From Prosapia bicincta (Eukaryota; Arthropoda; Insecta; Hemiptera; Cercopidae): a DNA stretch of 64,000 bases. Every line of letters begins with the position of its first letter. The stretch's first letter is position 1. The stretch covers positions 47,164,342 through 47,228,341 of the forward strand of contig JBAIZL010000003.1 in assembly GCA_036971475.1 (NCBI GenBank), in the 5' to 3' direction. The notes below the pieces were generated by a model. The model was not told where the DNA came from. It searched no databases and worked only from the letters and a program-made list of their open reading frames with translations. Below, piece after piece: positions 41,401 to 55,164 of this stretch. A program made the translations under genes and the position numbers.

Positions 41401-44400
41401 ATTTACTTAGTACTTTAAAAGCAAGTTTTTGTTTAATGTAATCAAGTATGGTATATCATACAGATTTGTTCTTTTAGTATGTTGTTTTGCTTTCTGGTAT
41501 GTCTGTAAAGTTAATATTGCATTAGTGTATTGAAAAATGCTTCTTTTTTGTTGATGTAGACAGTTCCTAGATTGTTGTTCTTATTTGTGTAACTGTGGCT
41601 TCTTTCTATCATGGTAGATGCTCTTTAATCTTGCAAGGTCAAGACCCAACACATCCCAAATTTCATGCTTAGCCTTGCCTTTCAACTGTATTTCATATCA
41701 GTATCTGTAAATATATTTCTTGTGTTGTGAGCAATGACTTTTCAATTCCTTCTTAAAAATTTAATTTTTTAATGAAAAATGAAAATGTTTCTCTGATTTG
41801 GATAAAACGAAAGAAAATTTACCATTTTCATTGCCAATGATTAACTCCAAAAATGTTTCCAGCAGAAAAGCTAGAGTTCATTAATTGAAAGAGAATAAAT
41901 TTATGTAAGTTTTTGTAATAAAACTGTTAACTAAAAACATTTGTAAATATGTTACATTTGCCTATAGTAGCACTTACTTTTATAATTGTTGAGGACGGCC
42001 ATTCTGGAAGATGTGTCCCTCAACAATTGGGTATTTTTCTTTGTGAGTGTTTGGCCAATCAAACTTCGGCAAACATCTCATATCCATAAACTATACCTAC
42101 ACAAACATAACATCTAACCTACAAATTCTTTATAAACAATATCAACGATACACAACCAAACAACATGAGATATAGCCTACAAACATTTCAAACTACACCT
42201 CTACACACATACTCAATACCCAATTACACTATAACTCACATACACTTTTTGACATCATAACCCCCAATACTCACCTAAATACACCTACATCCCCCACCTT
42301 AATATCCCTCCCACCAACCAAACCTACAAAAACCATGAGATCATTTTCAGTCTGAGTTAACAGTGGGACACGTTTCAATGGTCTAAATGACCGTCATCAA
42401 CAATAATAAAAGTAAGTTCTACTATAGGCAAGTCTAACATAATTACTACTGTTTTTAGTTAGAAACTAGTAGCTCACATGAAGTTGGAATCAATTAATAA
42501 AAACTGTTTACGTCCAGTTTTTTCAGTAACTACTTTTACAGTACATGAAATTACCTTGATTTTATACATATAAACTATCTTTATTGTTTTTGTTTCACTA
42601 TTAACAAGGCATTTTATAAGTACATTGTAGGTTTTGGAATTATAATGTAATAAAATAAACATGAATAAATTTTAGGGAGATGGTACAGGAGTAATGAGTA
42701 TATATGGAGGAGGTACATATGGCGATGAAAATTTCATACTCAAACACGATGCACCTGGATTGTTATCTATGGTAAGCTTATCTTATTTAATCACCTTTAT
42801 CTTTTAATCTTTCAATTAAGTTAAGAAATAAAATAAATGTAGGAACTCAACCTTCATGGTTATTTTACATTAAGTATATTCTGCATTTACTGGCATAATT
42901 TACTTTTTTCTTGCAATTTTCAACATAGAAAATCATTGTGCATAAATTATATGAGAAATTCCACATATATACAGGTTGTTATAAGATAAATATATTAAGT
43001 AATCAAGCAATTATTCAAATTAATTTCATTTTGACATTGTAACTTATAAATCAATGTCTGTTTAAGTATTAGTATACAGGCTAGCTTCTGAAATTATTTC
43101 CATAAACAACAAATGATCCTTGTCAAGTGAAAGAATTCCGAATCAGTTTACTTAAAGGTAGATTTGTATGAAGTCATGCAGAGACAATCAAGCAAACACA
43201 CTCCTCTCTACTTAAAATTAGATGTTTTAATCAATACATGCAGTAGAGTTGTAGTCAGATCAGATTCATATGGACAGGATATGAACTGTGACTATACATT
43301 TTCACATTTACTTCTTGTAAAATAAATATTGTTTCCATTACAATTAATGGCAAAAAAAGTAATTTAGTGCATGAAAAAAGATTTGTTATTTATGTGACGT
43401 TACAATGCTATGTCTTGTATTTATTAATGATAATTAAAGTAATAGTTACAGAAATATAAAATATTTTCTGAGAAGCAAAATTACATCTGAAACGTTTACG
43501 CTACTTTATGTTTTACATTCATTGTTTTACATACATAAATTCATAAGAACTTTATATTATTTAAAAAGCTATGGCATGGCACATGATATCCACATGAGAT
43601 TGCTTTTACGTAATTTAAAATACATTTCAATTTATCTATTCGACATTAAAAAATTTGCTATTACATCACACAAATGAATTTACACTTCCCACATTTCAAA
43701 AAATAGAAACTTGCATTATTATGCCGTGACCAGTTAAAGTTTAAAAGTTAAAATTACCTTTTTCCATCACTTTGTGTCTAAAACTATAACTTATCTGTAT
43801 TGTAACAAAAGATGTAGAATACATAGCTCCGGATTCAGAGCTCGCTATTCTGCATTTTGGATTGGCGTTGGTCGGGATTTGGAACCTCGCCCAGTGTTGA
43901 ATCTTAGCGTAGCAACATTTCTTCGAACAAAAAAATAAAATTATAATAAACTATTACATAATTAAAAATTTTAAAACAAAAAGCATCCCTTGCTCTTCGG
44001 ATCTTGAGACGTCTGTATCGCCCTACATTTTGCCAAGGAAAGAGAACTACTTGAAGCAACAACGCGAGTTTTTCAACTTCTGTGCACCGTTGCTGCGCAT
44101 CTTGCAAAATCAGGTTGTGTGAATACCTTATCTCAGCCAAGACCTTTATATTATAATTTACAATTTTTGAAATGTTATTTTACATTTTAAAATTAATATC
44201 TCGTTTTGTTTTCCGAATCTGCTTTAATATGCAACATTACCTAAAATAATGTTACAAGTTACTGCTCATTGCAGATAAAAAGCTGAATTACTAGTAAACC
44301 CATATTTCATTGGTATCTAATAAATAGTACATATATTTTGAGAACTTTGTTTTCATCTGTATTAAATTAATTTAATGTGTACCCAAAATGTTCTGCACAA

Positions 44401-46388
44401 AACATGACAGTTTTATTTGAAAGAAAAAGTGGTACTTGAAAGAATAGCTGCATAGTTTAAACCAGAGGGCAACACCCTCCGGCTTGTCTCAGAGACAAAC
44501 ACTTACCGTCTGCCCCTGACTTCTGAATGGCTTGATTGTGATTTAGATATAGACTATAATCATGGTTTAACTACAATCTAATTTTATGTATCTAGTTCTA
44601 GTAATGTTTGAGTTTATTAATATTTTCCCTTTATATCTGATATGATATACTACAAGTTTCAAGATCAACATTTTACTGAGACTCCAGCTTTTCTATCATC
44701 TCTCTGTAGACGTCATCATACTATTCTTTTAAACCCTCTTTGTCATTGTAGCCACAGAACATGTTTCAAGCTTACAGTATACACTAGTACATTGCTAGAT
44801 GTAATATTTCCTTTAGTATAAATGTACTATCTATTACTCACAAACACTCGTCACACACATATTTTATCGTTTAAAAGGCTTATTATTTCACATAATAATA
44901 TCAGGTTATAGAAAATTAAGGAGTTGAGACCTAACCTACTTATATCTTCAAACTTTGTAAAAATTAATACATTTTGCTTTAAATATCGGTATAAACTATC
45001 AAGTATAGTGATAGCTTATCATTGCATTAGTCCTCCAAAATGTCTTTCACACGCTATCACTAATTTCTTCAAATCTAAACTTTTAAATAAAAGTTACTTG
45101 TATTCAAAATAGAAATTATAGTTTTTTTAAATATTATTGTAATTTGAAAATAACGGATAGCTGTTGACTGTTGTTGCTTTGATGTTAAAGCAAGCTTTGT
45201 ACAACACTGCTTTTCTACTCATGAAATGCAGAGTAAATACATTATTTTCGAAAATAATTTTTACTAAAATTTTGTAGACCCAAGAATTATAGGATTTTAT
45301 TATTAAAGTAACGTTTTAAAATTCTTGGATTTTGATTCTTGTTAGGCCCTTCATCCACTTCAACCAATAAATATCACATAATAATACATAGTACAAGTGT
45401 TGGCGGGTTGAACCTCGTTCACTAGTGCAACAGTAATTTGACCCATTATCAACTCGCAACCACAACTAACCCCAAAACGACTGGCATGTCAGTTGCATGC
45501 CAACTCTCGTTCATTCAATTTTTAGCTATCAGCCTAAGTATTTTTCACTGGATAGGTTATTAGCAATGGCAAATCGCTATGGTAAATCTATATATTTCTT
45601 TATTTAATCTTTGGTTAGACTCCTCTTTTCTATATCTCCTATTTATCGTCTATGAACCAACTCTCATCTCTTGCATGGTTGTTGGAGTATATTTCAGTTT
45701 AACATCCTTTATATATTTTTAATAATATTCACACAAATCCATTTTTTGCAATAAAACAAAAGGAATTAAGCTCTTGACGTAATGATTTGTGTGCAACTCT
45801 CGTTCATTCAATTTTTAGCTTTCAGCATAAGTATTTTTCACTGGATAGGTTATTAGCAATGGCAAATCGCTATGGTAAATCTATATATTTCTTTATTTAA
45901 TCTTTGGTTAGACTCCTCTTTTCTATATCTCCTATTGGTCGTCTATGAACCAACTCTCATCTCTTGCATGGTTGTTGGAGTATATTTCAGTTTAACATCC
46001 TTTATATATTTTTATTAATATTCACACAAATCCATTTTTTACATTAAAACGAAAGGAATTAAGCTCTTGACATAATGATTTGTTTCATATCGAATGTTCT
46101 GTATATTTCCCTGCATCAACAACAGGTGTAATATAGAATATATCTACTTTGCTTTGCATGTTTGGTTTGATTCTTATCTTCTTGTTTTAGGCTAACAGTG
46201 GCAAAGACACAAATGGATGCCAATTCTTCATAACTTGTGCTAAGTGTAACTTTCTAGATGGCAAACATGTGGTGTTTGGGCGTGTCATTGACGGTTTGTT
46301 AGTGATGAGGAAAATAGAAAATGTCCCTACTGGGCCAAACAATAAACCCAAAATACCTGTTGTTATATCTCAGTGTGGTCAGATGTGA
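38434..46388 (+). CDS. PPIH: Peptidyl-prolyl isomerase H (spliceosomal cyclophilin)
   Basis: Cyclophilin H isomerises prolyl bonds and rides on the U4/U6 and tri-snRNP by binding PRP4/PRP18-type proteins. Exons are 38434-38517, 40563-40739, 42676-42771 and 46191-46388, all in phase 0 with consensus sites (donors GTAAGT, GTGAGT, GTAAGC), giving 184 residues, close to the usual 177. The catalytic segment [15 protein letters not shown], the AN motif after LLSM, and GCQFFITC are intact, so isomerase activity is expected. The N-terminus ([10 protein letters not shown]) carries an extension before NPVVFFD. The residue equal to cyclophilin A Trp121 is Phe ([11 protein letters not shown]). An AATAAA is at 46702-46707. 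PPIH is convergent with COQ10. Confidence 0.96.
38935..39110. repeat. Partial copy of a foldback MITE in PPIH intron 1
   Basis: Shares GGAAAATTGTTCAAAACCAC and GGATAGATTTGGTT with the large foldback at 56943-57615. No coding capacity. Confidence 0.65.
39757..39990 (-). repeat. Foldback element with intact hammerhead-like core, PPIH intron 1
   Basis: Minus strand reads CTGATGA (39900-39894), linker A, stem II GATCG with CGATC (39892-39888 and 39879-39875; loop GTACATAG), then GAAA (39874-39871). This is a full match to the hammerhead core. Arms match 33071-33445. Confidence 0.75.
42350..42440. repeat. Degenerate ribozyme-like repeat, PPIH intron 2
   Basis: Minus strand reads TTGATGA, a GGTC/GACC stem, then ATT before GAAACG. 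The core is imperfect. CTACTATAGG occurs in this and other intergenic repeats (for example near 49020). Confidence 0.4.
45499..46081. repeat. 293-bp direct duplication in PPIH intron 3
   Basis: Two near-identical tandem copies start at about 45501 and 45794 with CAACTCTCGTTCATTCAATT. The second copy ends about 110 bp before exon 4. Confidence 0.95.
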
Positions 46389-46986
46389 ATGAGATCAAGT
46401 GTTGGAAACAAACTAGTGTAATTCTTAAAGACATACATTTGTGAGTGTTTTTTAACCTTTAAACTTTCCAATATATATAAGTTATGTACAATTTTATAAT
46501 TAAATTGTTTAAAAACTAGGGTTCTATAGCTCAATGAAGGTGTAAACGCCCATTTCTCTTTCATCCTCTTAATAGGTAATGCTATAAAGTATTGGCTTTT
46601 TAAAACACAAAAGATTGTATGCCTCAAGGCCTTGTCCACATAATATAGTGATCATTAATTTTGTTCATAACAGAGTAGATTTTGGCGCAATCCTTGTTGA
46701 CAATAAAAATATAATTTCAGAAAAAAGTACATTATTTTTGTTTATGAAAATACAGAATCATTCAAAAAAATATGTTTTTGAAATGATAATTGAACTTTAC
46801 CTTCTTACTTCTTGGTACGGGCATCTAGCATCAGAAGACTCTGACGACCTGATGTGCGAAATAAACAGTCGCTGCCAGTGGCCAGTAATCCCTGTTTGTC
46901 AGGATCTTATCCATGTCCATCTGAGCCTTGATTTCAACTTTTCTCTGTGTCAGTTTGGCTAAAACGTTAGTTTTTCCATTTTAACT

Positions 46987-47703
46987 AGGGCTGGGCCGAT
47001 TCCTAAAATTTTCGATTCCGATTCCGATTCCGATTCTAAAATTTTCCTTTCGATTCTCGATTCTTTCAAGTTATATTAGCTTACACGCTAAATTCTCTAA
47101 TCATTAATTTAGTTAACATCTTGGTCATATGGCAAAACCTTTTAAAAGTTCTGTTTTAATGTAATAGGCTACACAAAACCTTCAACAATGAGAGTGATAT
47201 CTGTCTATAATATAATTTATTAAGGTTAAGTTTCGGAGGAATAATAAGGTGTTTCTGTTATCCGTCTATTCGCTCAACCATCGTGGCCACGGTTTCGACG
47301 GTGACGGTTAATTGAGTTTTTACTGTACTTGTTTGTGTTTTGTTCTGACATTTAGTGAGAGAGAGAGAGAGAGAGAGACGAGCGATGTCAAACGACCAGA
47401 AATGGTTACGATCTTGATTGCTGTTGCTTCATAAATAATAATATTTTCGTTTACTTTAATCATTTAATTCATTCAAATCAACTAATACATAAATAAGGCA
47501 TAGTTGGTAATTAATTATTTTTCCACACAAATATAATAAATTTTGTTTGGTAATAAATTACTCCACACGCATATTTTAATAGTTAACAAGATAAGAATCG
47601 GAATCGACACTTTTATGATGAAGAATCGAGTATCGACGATTCCTCGATACCACCTAGAATCGACGATTCCTGGAATCAAGAATCGGAATCGGCCCATCCC
47701 TAA
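46987..47703 (-). mobile_element. hAT-like non-autonomous DNA transposon, copy 2
   Basis: The same element as 11587-12336, inverted: it begins AGGGCTGGGCCGATTCC and ends GGAATCGGCCCATCCC. It is flanked by TTTTAACT at 46979-46986 and 47704-47711. The internal dinucleotide tract is much shorter than in copy 1. It lies about 600 bp beyond the PPIH stop codon. Confidence 0.87.
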
Positions 47704-49184
47704 TTTTAACTTTACCTTCTAAATGGATAAATTAGGTATAATATTTTTTCAAGGTCTAGTAGTTCTGGCAATATAATTATCAACTAAAATTATACTCTTT
47801 TTTCATCTACAAAATATGATGAAACCATTGTAATTGTAAAATTTACCTAGTGTTTTATTTTGTGTAAAAATTTGAAAAATAAATTCAAATATTAAGAATA
47901 AAAGGATATGTCAATCTACTTTTACTTGTTAAAATATTTTAATACAAATTTAGGTATTTATATAGTTTTACATGTAAATGGAATTACAAAAAACAAAAAA
48001 ATAATGTGCCTGGCAGTGTAGAAAATCATAAAAAATAGTAAAACCTTGTTTGAGTAATGTAAAACTTTAAAGTAAATTTCCCAAAAATTATTTTTAAAAA
48101 AGACAAAAATAACTTCACTTTACGACACACATAGGCAACTTTATAAACTCAAGGTTTCTTTGTAAAACTTAGCACTATCTTACATATTAGGATACATACT
48201 ATATTGATTAGAATAGATTTGGTTATACAAAAATAAAGTTTCCTAATGTGCACAAATCTATACAGATCACAGAAACATAATTATAATCATTAAAGAACAA
48301 TAACCCTTGCTACAAATATTTAAACAACCTTGATGTATGTTTCAAAAATAAACTTACTATCATTAGGTTACAAACATAATGGGATCTAAAGAGCATAGGG
48401 TTTTAGATCCTAGTATGTTTGTAGCCTGAAGATGCTATGTTTGCAAAATTTACATCAAGGTTATTTAAATATTTGTAGCTAGGATTATTGTTTACTAATG
48501 TATGCTAGCTATTTGACAAATGAAGTATTTTCATTTTGGTATACATACTACATTGCTCCATGCAGGGACCATGATTCACTTCACAGACAAACTGAACTTA
48601 CAACTTCATTTTATTTTTTAAATTCTAATCAACTATTACTGGCTATATTGTAATGCAGTATAACCTACTGTTCTATTTTATGAATAGACTGTAATTTTAT
48701 AAAGTTTTTGTATGTTGTAAGTGAAGTTAAATGTATATTTTGTCTTCAAATTCTTTGGGGAGTTACCTCAAAGTTTAATTATTTTCCTGAAGTTCCTGAT
48801 TATCTACATCGTCTAGTATAATGTTTTTGCAATATCATTTATATTTAAAAACTATAAAAATCCCAGTTTTATTTTAAACTCTTGATCGCATAAATCTAAA
48901 GTTAACATATCTGTAATTAATTTTTTGAAAAGTGTGAAAATTAAATGTAAGTCCAAATAGCCAAGGAAGCATCTATAGTATTTTCTAACCTTCATCTAAC
49001 AACAATTATAAAAAGTGTTACTATAGGTAAGTGCGATATATTTACAAATGTTTTTAGTCAAATATTGTTGGTTGTATATTAAACCAGTTTATAATTTATG
49101 TAATATCTATTTCTAGTGGTCAAATAAACATGAATATAAAATTTTAAATAAAATTTAATTAAAAATACTTAACTGCGTGAATAC

Positions 49185-49345
49185 ATAGGGCTTATTTGCT
49201 AACGCGTTTCAAAACAATTGTTCTTTTTACGAAGCAAAGAAACGATTCTTCTTTCATAAAAGAAACGATTCTTCTTTCATAAAAGAAACGATTGTTTTGA
49301 AACGTGTTAGCAAATAAGCCCTATGTATTCACTTAGTTAATTATA
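49185..49345. repeat. Foldback element with GAAACG box
   Basis: Inverted arms GTGAATACATAGGGCTTATT flank a centre with two direct copies of CTTCTTTCATAAAAGAAACG. It lacks the CUGANGA box. Confidence 0.8.
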
Positions 49346-50404
49346 GTTTAATCAGTGAATTCAAGATGATTACAAGTAACCTTAATTAAAAGGTGGAAAT
49401 TACGTCTTGCAAGTGTTATTTCTCCTCATTTGTGAAGAATGGTTCTAACATATCTGCAGGTGTGATGTTAATATGATGCTAGATAATTGGGATAAGGTTA
49501 GTATGGCTAATCTTTAGAATAATGTATATTCTTCAGGTGTACAGTCTAGGAAATAGTAAGCAACTATATACATAGCAATGGGTGACAGCCACATTGCGTG
49601 TTCTGAATCCATTTCAAATACTGCTGTAATGGTGCATGTCTGAATTGATACATTTATGGACTCGTGTTGATAAAATCATGCATATGTAAACCTGATGTAA
49701 CAATTATCCAAAACATCATCACAGAATTTATATCTTTTTGAATTAATGAATTAAGTCCTTAATACATGTTTTTAAAAAAAATTTAAATGTCATAGGGCAG
49801 AAAACGAGGTTAAAACTTAAATGACTAATCTTCTTACACAAATAATATTGCTTTATAATCAACACTTCTAAATCATACTTCATTACTAGAACAAGGATAT
49901 GTATGACAACCTTTGTAGCCTGTGCTGTCAGGACATTGTTACGAGGCCTTACATCGTTTTGATCTTACTGAAGACCTATAGGTCTAGGATATTTGTCTGA
50001 GCACAGAAGATTGTAACCGTGTCTAAAATTGTCTTTCCCAAGCCGCTCTTGGTGATGCAAAAATTATAAAAATATATTGATAATTTTTCTCTAGGCTATT
50101 GTTAGAAGTATATACTTTTAATAAATTCAACAATCAAAACTATATGAAGCTTTATGACTACATAAGAATTAGTAACAATGTAGATATGTATGTGTAACTT
50201 ATTGTTACTTTTCCTGGCATAGTTTATATTTGTGTAATATTAATGCTGAAAAATGTTGAATTTAAAAGCCATTTTGTAAAATAAATAAATAAATTACCCA
50301 TGTTACATAATTATACAACTATATTTAGTAATATAGTGTAGTGAGTGTAGCCTCAATAAACACGTTTAGTTTAATACTCACAATTTTATTTACTTTTATA
50401 ATTC

Positions 50405-50640
50405 TATTTTGAACTTCCTGGCCGCCCATCTACATCGCATCGGTGTGCTCCCAACACCGGAATGCCCTCTCTGTGGACACGATACGATGGATACGGATCA
50501 TCTGATGAAGTGCAACACGCTCGACCATTCCGGAGATGATGATGACCCACTGGTTTGACTATACTGGTCAGCGCGTCACCAAATGGCTCAACAGACAAGG
50601 GTGGGCGTTGGCTAGTAAGTAGTAAGTATTTTGAACTTGT
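50405..50640 (+). mobile_element. Non-LTR retrotransposon 3' fragment
   Basis: The plus frame reads HLHRIGVLPTPECPLCG, then HDTMDTDHLMKC, a C-x2-C ... H ... C knuckle typical of the end of non-LTR ORF2. It is interrupted by a stop soon after. The 3' end is a short AGTAAGTAGTAAGTA repeat, common at element 3' termini. Confidence 0.75.
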
Positions 50641-50898
50641 TTATTATTAGGTATTTAACAGATAGTGATTGTTTTTAATTCTGCTTATGTACTTTTGAAC
50701 ATGTAGTGGATTGCTCTTTTATTTTAAACAAATCAAAGAATGTGATTCAATTTTAAAATATTGAGACCAAAAAGGATAATAAATATATATATTTTTTGTA
50801 ACAAGTATTATTTAAGCATATAAATTATCACACAGTCTACACATAATAAATACTTAAAATATATTATAAAATAAGTAACAACAAGCTGATGTCTTTGT

Positions 50899-50904
50899 TT
50901 TATT
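50899..50904 (-). terminator. COQ10 polyadenylation signal
   Basis: AATAAA on the minus strand about 75 bp after the COQ10 stop codon. Confidence 0.6.
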
Positions 50905-50978
50905 AGCAGAACTTATACTAGTGCACTTATTAATTCACAGCTTTTTTGACACAAATTTATCCTATAAATTAGTTTTAG

Positions 50979-53900
50979 CTATATATTTGCTATACTTAGC
51001 TTCGTAGTTTGCACAGTTGCTTTTCCGTATCGTCTCTGAGCTTCAGCAAAAAAGGCCGATTCCATCTGTCTGACCAACTCATTAAAAAACATATGTGCTA
51101 ACTGTGAATGTAAAATTGATTTAAATTTAAAATCTACATAAAAATCAATAACACATGAGCGTTTGTTATTCTTTAATCCTGGATTAAATTGCCATGTGGT
51201 CATTAAATGGTCAAAAAGTTTACCATCTGTGCAATGAGCTTTTACTAATCGAGGTTCTTGAAGTGTTACATGTGAAACATAGCTTTCAACTAAAGGTGGG
51301 AATCCTATTACTAAATCGCCTCTTAAATATGTATTTGTTCGTTTCGTTACATGAGAGCGCTTGCAGAATGGGACGAAATTTTTATAATTCTCTACATCTG
51401 ATACAACACTGTACATCTCTTCCATAGAATACCTGTAACATTTTAAATAATAAAATTATTCTACTTATTTTTAATCATACAAAAACAGTACCTCCAAAAA
51501 TATTTTGTAGCTGAACCTTAGGGTTAGTTAAGCATGATTAGATTATTTTAATTTATTAACAACTGTTTTACAAAAAAGTGTTTAAACAAATAACTTATTC
51601 AGGGTAAATTATACTAGAATTTAATGCAGAAAGTATTGTAAATGTTTATTCTGGTGATCATAGTTGGATTTTTTAAAAGTAATTGCTATTAAATGCCCTT
51701 GACAACTTCTTAACTAGTAAAACCTAATTTAGACAGAATCAGTAGATATTGCAGAAATAAAATTACATACAGCATTGATAAACATTTCTTGAAAGCTCGA
51801 CTCATTTCCTTTGTATATCGTATTGATATAAACATTTTTTGGAAACCTGACTTATTTCCTTTGCATACCCTATAAACATTTCTTGGAAGCCCGACTTATT
51901 TCCTCTGTATTCTATATTAAAATGAACATTTCTTATAGCCAGATTCATTTCCTTTGCACACTGAAGTGATATAAACATTTCTTGGAAGGCCTACTCATCA
52001 TTTTCTTTCAAATCGATAAAATAGACTCAAATAGATAAAGGCTTCAATATAATGGAAGCTAGAAATATCAGGACTCGGAATTTCAAGACTCTACTCTACT
52101 TAAAAGACAAACATATTATTATATACACAAACTAAAATATTTTGGTAAACTATCTAACTTCAGAAACCAGAAACAATGCGCTCGTGATCTGGACTTCATT
52201 GTTTTGCATCTAGTTAAATTAATAACTTATAAATTCATGAAGAACTTTTTTCAGTTATTGTTAAATTATATATAATTGTTGTTACAGTAAAACCTCCAAT
52301 TAAATCTAACCACAAAAATAAGTTGTTAAGTCATTAATTAAACAAATTTTTTCAATAGTTATTCCACTAAATATTCTTTTGAATCAAATAATAGGTTACT
52401 AATATTGTAAACAAAAATTTAATAATCCAACAAACAAGTAATCAAATTTTAAAACTAACCCAATTAATTTTCTTCCTTTATACTCCTTTCTTCTACTAGC
52501 CCCAGATCCCGGAAATGTAAAAAAACATCGACTGCTGGTTTGATTAATCTTTAACAGGTCTACTGATGAAGAATAACTCCGACACCATCCAGAACTTAAA
52601 GGTCTTTCAACTTTCAATCGCAGCTGAGTATTTAATCTATAAAATAAATAAGTATAATAATACCACTTAATATATCTATAGTAGCAGACAAACTGACAAA
52701 ACAAACATTTAATAAAACTGCAACTAATATTTCATTTAGTTAATTAGAGCTTAGCTAGTGAGAAATATTCACAATGGTAAAAAACAAAATTGTTAACTCG
52801 AAATCTCACCAAAGTTATTTTTCAACAAACAAACCCACTAGCACACAATAGTGCTGTGTAGTAGCCAAGCACTGAGGCAGGCGACATCGTTGCCGAAACT
52901 AGTCTGTTGTAAACTAGTGTCTTTGTTTATTAAAAACTAATTTTTTGTGAGATTTTGAGTTTAGTATTTTGTTTTTACTGCTGTAACTAACATTTCCTTT
53001 TTATTCTTCCTCAGGAATATAAATGAATAATAAAATTTAGTGCGGGTGCCCTAAACACTATTATTTTGTAGAAACATATTACTTACAGAAACATAAACGG
53101 CACTTCATAAAATCATGTTTTTTGTACAATGCACTTTTATATTACATTAGAATATACCTACATGGGAATCACTTAGAATAGATTGTTATAAAAAAACTAA
53201 ATAAATCAATTTTGCAAAGTTTATTGACAAGGCATATGACCTTTATTCTGAAATATATTTCTGTATCACCACAAGGAGGCAGTGTTTACTTATACCTTAA
53301 AATGTTTACATTATGCATTAGTAAACTTAATTATTTTTTTCATATAAAATTTAAGCTATCATATACTATGAAATTATTTTACAATAAAGCTATTTGTCAA
53401 TGTACTGCTTTGCTTTATTAAAAAAAAAAAAGAATTGGTAATCTTTTTGTGTAGAAAATAAGAGAAATGACTTTTCCTAACAGTTTTTTTAGGGCTATAG
53501 CAAATTATATTATTTTACCTGTATCCCTCATAACTATGTGCATCACCAGATATAATTTTGTTCCAAAACCTATTACTTTTTGCGGTAAATATGCAGTTTG
53601 GGGAACTCGGGTTTTTCCTAAAATTTGATGTTTTGTTGTTTTTTGACAACTTTGAAGCAAGAATCGATAATTACCTTTGTTCACTTTGGGGTTTAATTTC
53701 ATTTAATGGTGACATTTGAAAAAAAAATGTACAAAGTAGTCATTACTTTAACCTATAATTTAAAAAATTAGCTCAATCACACAAAAAACTTTTATATTCG
53801 ATATATGTCAAAAATAACGATAAATGAACAAAGGTTAACTATTAGCAAACAAAACATCATGACCCTTAAAGTCAAGGTACTAGGTTATGTGTTCAAGGTT

Positions 53901-54082
53901 GCAAAAAAAGCTTGTTCTCAAATTAACTGAAATAAACAATTATAAAACTAATCTAAAGCAATTTAGAATCTTATTAAAAAAAAAACTATTTCTCACCTGT
54001 TTGGCTTGAATTTTTTAATTATTCCACAGTAACATTCGAAAATTTTGTTATTAATCTCAACTACAGTTTTTCGCAATGCCAT
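50979..54082 (-). CDS. COQ10: Coenzyme Q-binding protein COQ10, mitochondrial (START domain)
   Basis: COQ10 binds ubiquinone in the inner mitochondrial membrane and is needed for efficient respiration. Exons are 54082-53997 (donor GTGAGA), 52636-52460 (acceptor TTATAG, donor GTTAGT) and 51432-50979 (acceptor TTACAG). Both joins are phase 2 and restore codons AGA (Arg) and GGG (Gly). The product is 238 residues, equal to the human family. The basic, Ser-rich N-terminus fits a mitochondrial presequence. The family signature SRRKEYKGRKLIGYSMEEMY spans the last junction and the START segment SDVENYKNFVPFCKRS follows. Exon 1 is too short to be seen alone. The gene is convergent with PPIH and divergent from SF3B1. 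Confidence 0.93.
51780..52005. repeat. Degenerate 50-60-bp tandem repeat in COQ10 intron 2
   Basis: Four to five units of the type ATAAACATTTCTTGGAA plus TTATTTCCTTTG. Confidence 0.85.
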
Positions 54083-54322
54083 ATTAGAATTTTGTATTTT
54101 ATATTCTGAAGTTTTCAAAGCAGAAGACAGAGAAACACAAATTGAATTGTCAACACACTGCTCCTGTGACTATGTATTAAATGGAACAGTTTCTTGTAGT
54201 TCATATACTGTGATGAAAATAATTCATCTTTTGATTAAATACTTTTAATAGAGAGTAAAAAAGAGACTTAATAGACATAAATTTCATTTTAAAGTCCATT
54301 GTAAGGCGTGTGACACACACAC

Positions 54323-54396
<74 letters not shown>

Positions 54397-54637
54397 TACA
54401 GTTTAATGTACTTACACAAGAATCTTATTTGATATATAGGCGTGTCGACTTTTGAGAACTTTAATTACGTTTTTTTCAATTTTGATTTGAGACGCAGCCT
54501 CAGATTAAGTTCGACAATGAGAACACGTAATTTAAGTTTTCGAAAGTAGATTGGCATATATAGCGTGTAAAATTCTTCATCAAGTATATTAAACTCAAAG
54601 TGATAAGGGAATACGAGAAAACATTGTTGCAAAGTCT

Positions 54638-54731
<94 letters not shown>

Positions 54732-55101
54732 TATGGTGATATGTTTTCTTGTAATACAGTTAATAAATTAAAAATATTTCATAAACAAGAATACTTTTAA
54801 TGAATATATTTATTCAAAGCTTTTCGCCGATAAAATAGTATCAGCATCATCAGGAAAATAATTATCTAATAAAATACTTTTAGAAAATTTTGTAAAAGTA
54901 TTTTATTAGATAATTATTTTCCTGAAGATGCTGATACTATTTTATTGGCGAAAAGCTTTGAATAAATATATTCATTAAAAGTATTCTTGTTTATGAAATA
55001 TTTTTAATTTATTAATTATATATATATATAATACGTTTTCTTGTTTAATAATTTAAAACAACATAGGTTATTCAAATACAAGAATTAACCTATGTTGTTT
55101 T

Positions 55102-55164
<63 letters not shown>

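Larger units (their letters stand above)
46389..50390. other. Region between PPIH and the retrotransposon fragment
   Basis: Holds the PPIH 3' UTR, the hAT-like copy 2, and two foldback repeats (48305-48495, and 49185-49345 with ends around GTGAATACATAGGGCTTATT). No further gene is seen. Confidence 0.6.

Noticed and set aside
43904..44140. Minus-strand 78-codon frame in PPIH intron 3
   Set aside because: A GC-richer island that may be repeat-derived, but no domain can be named.
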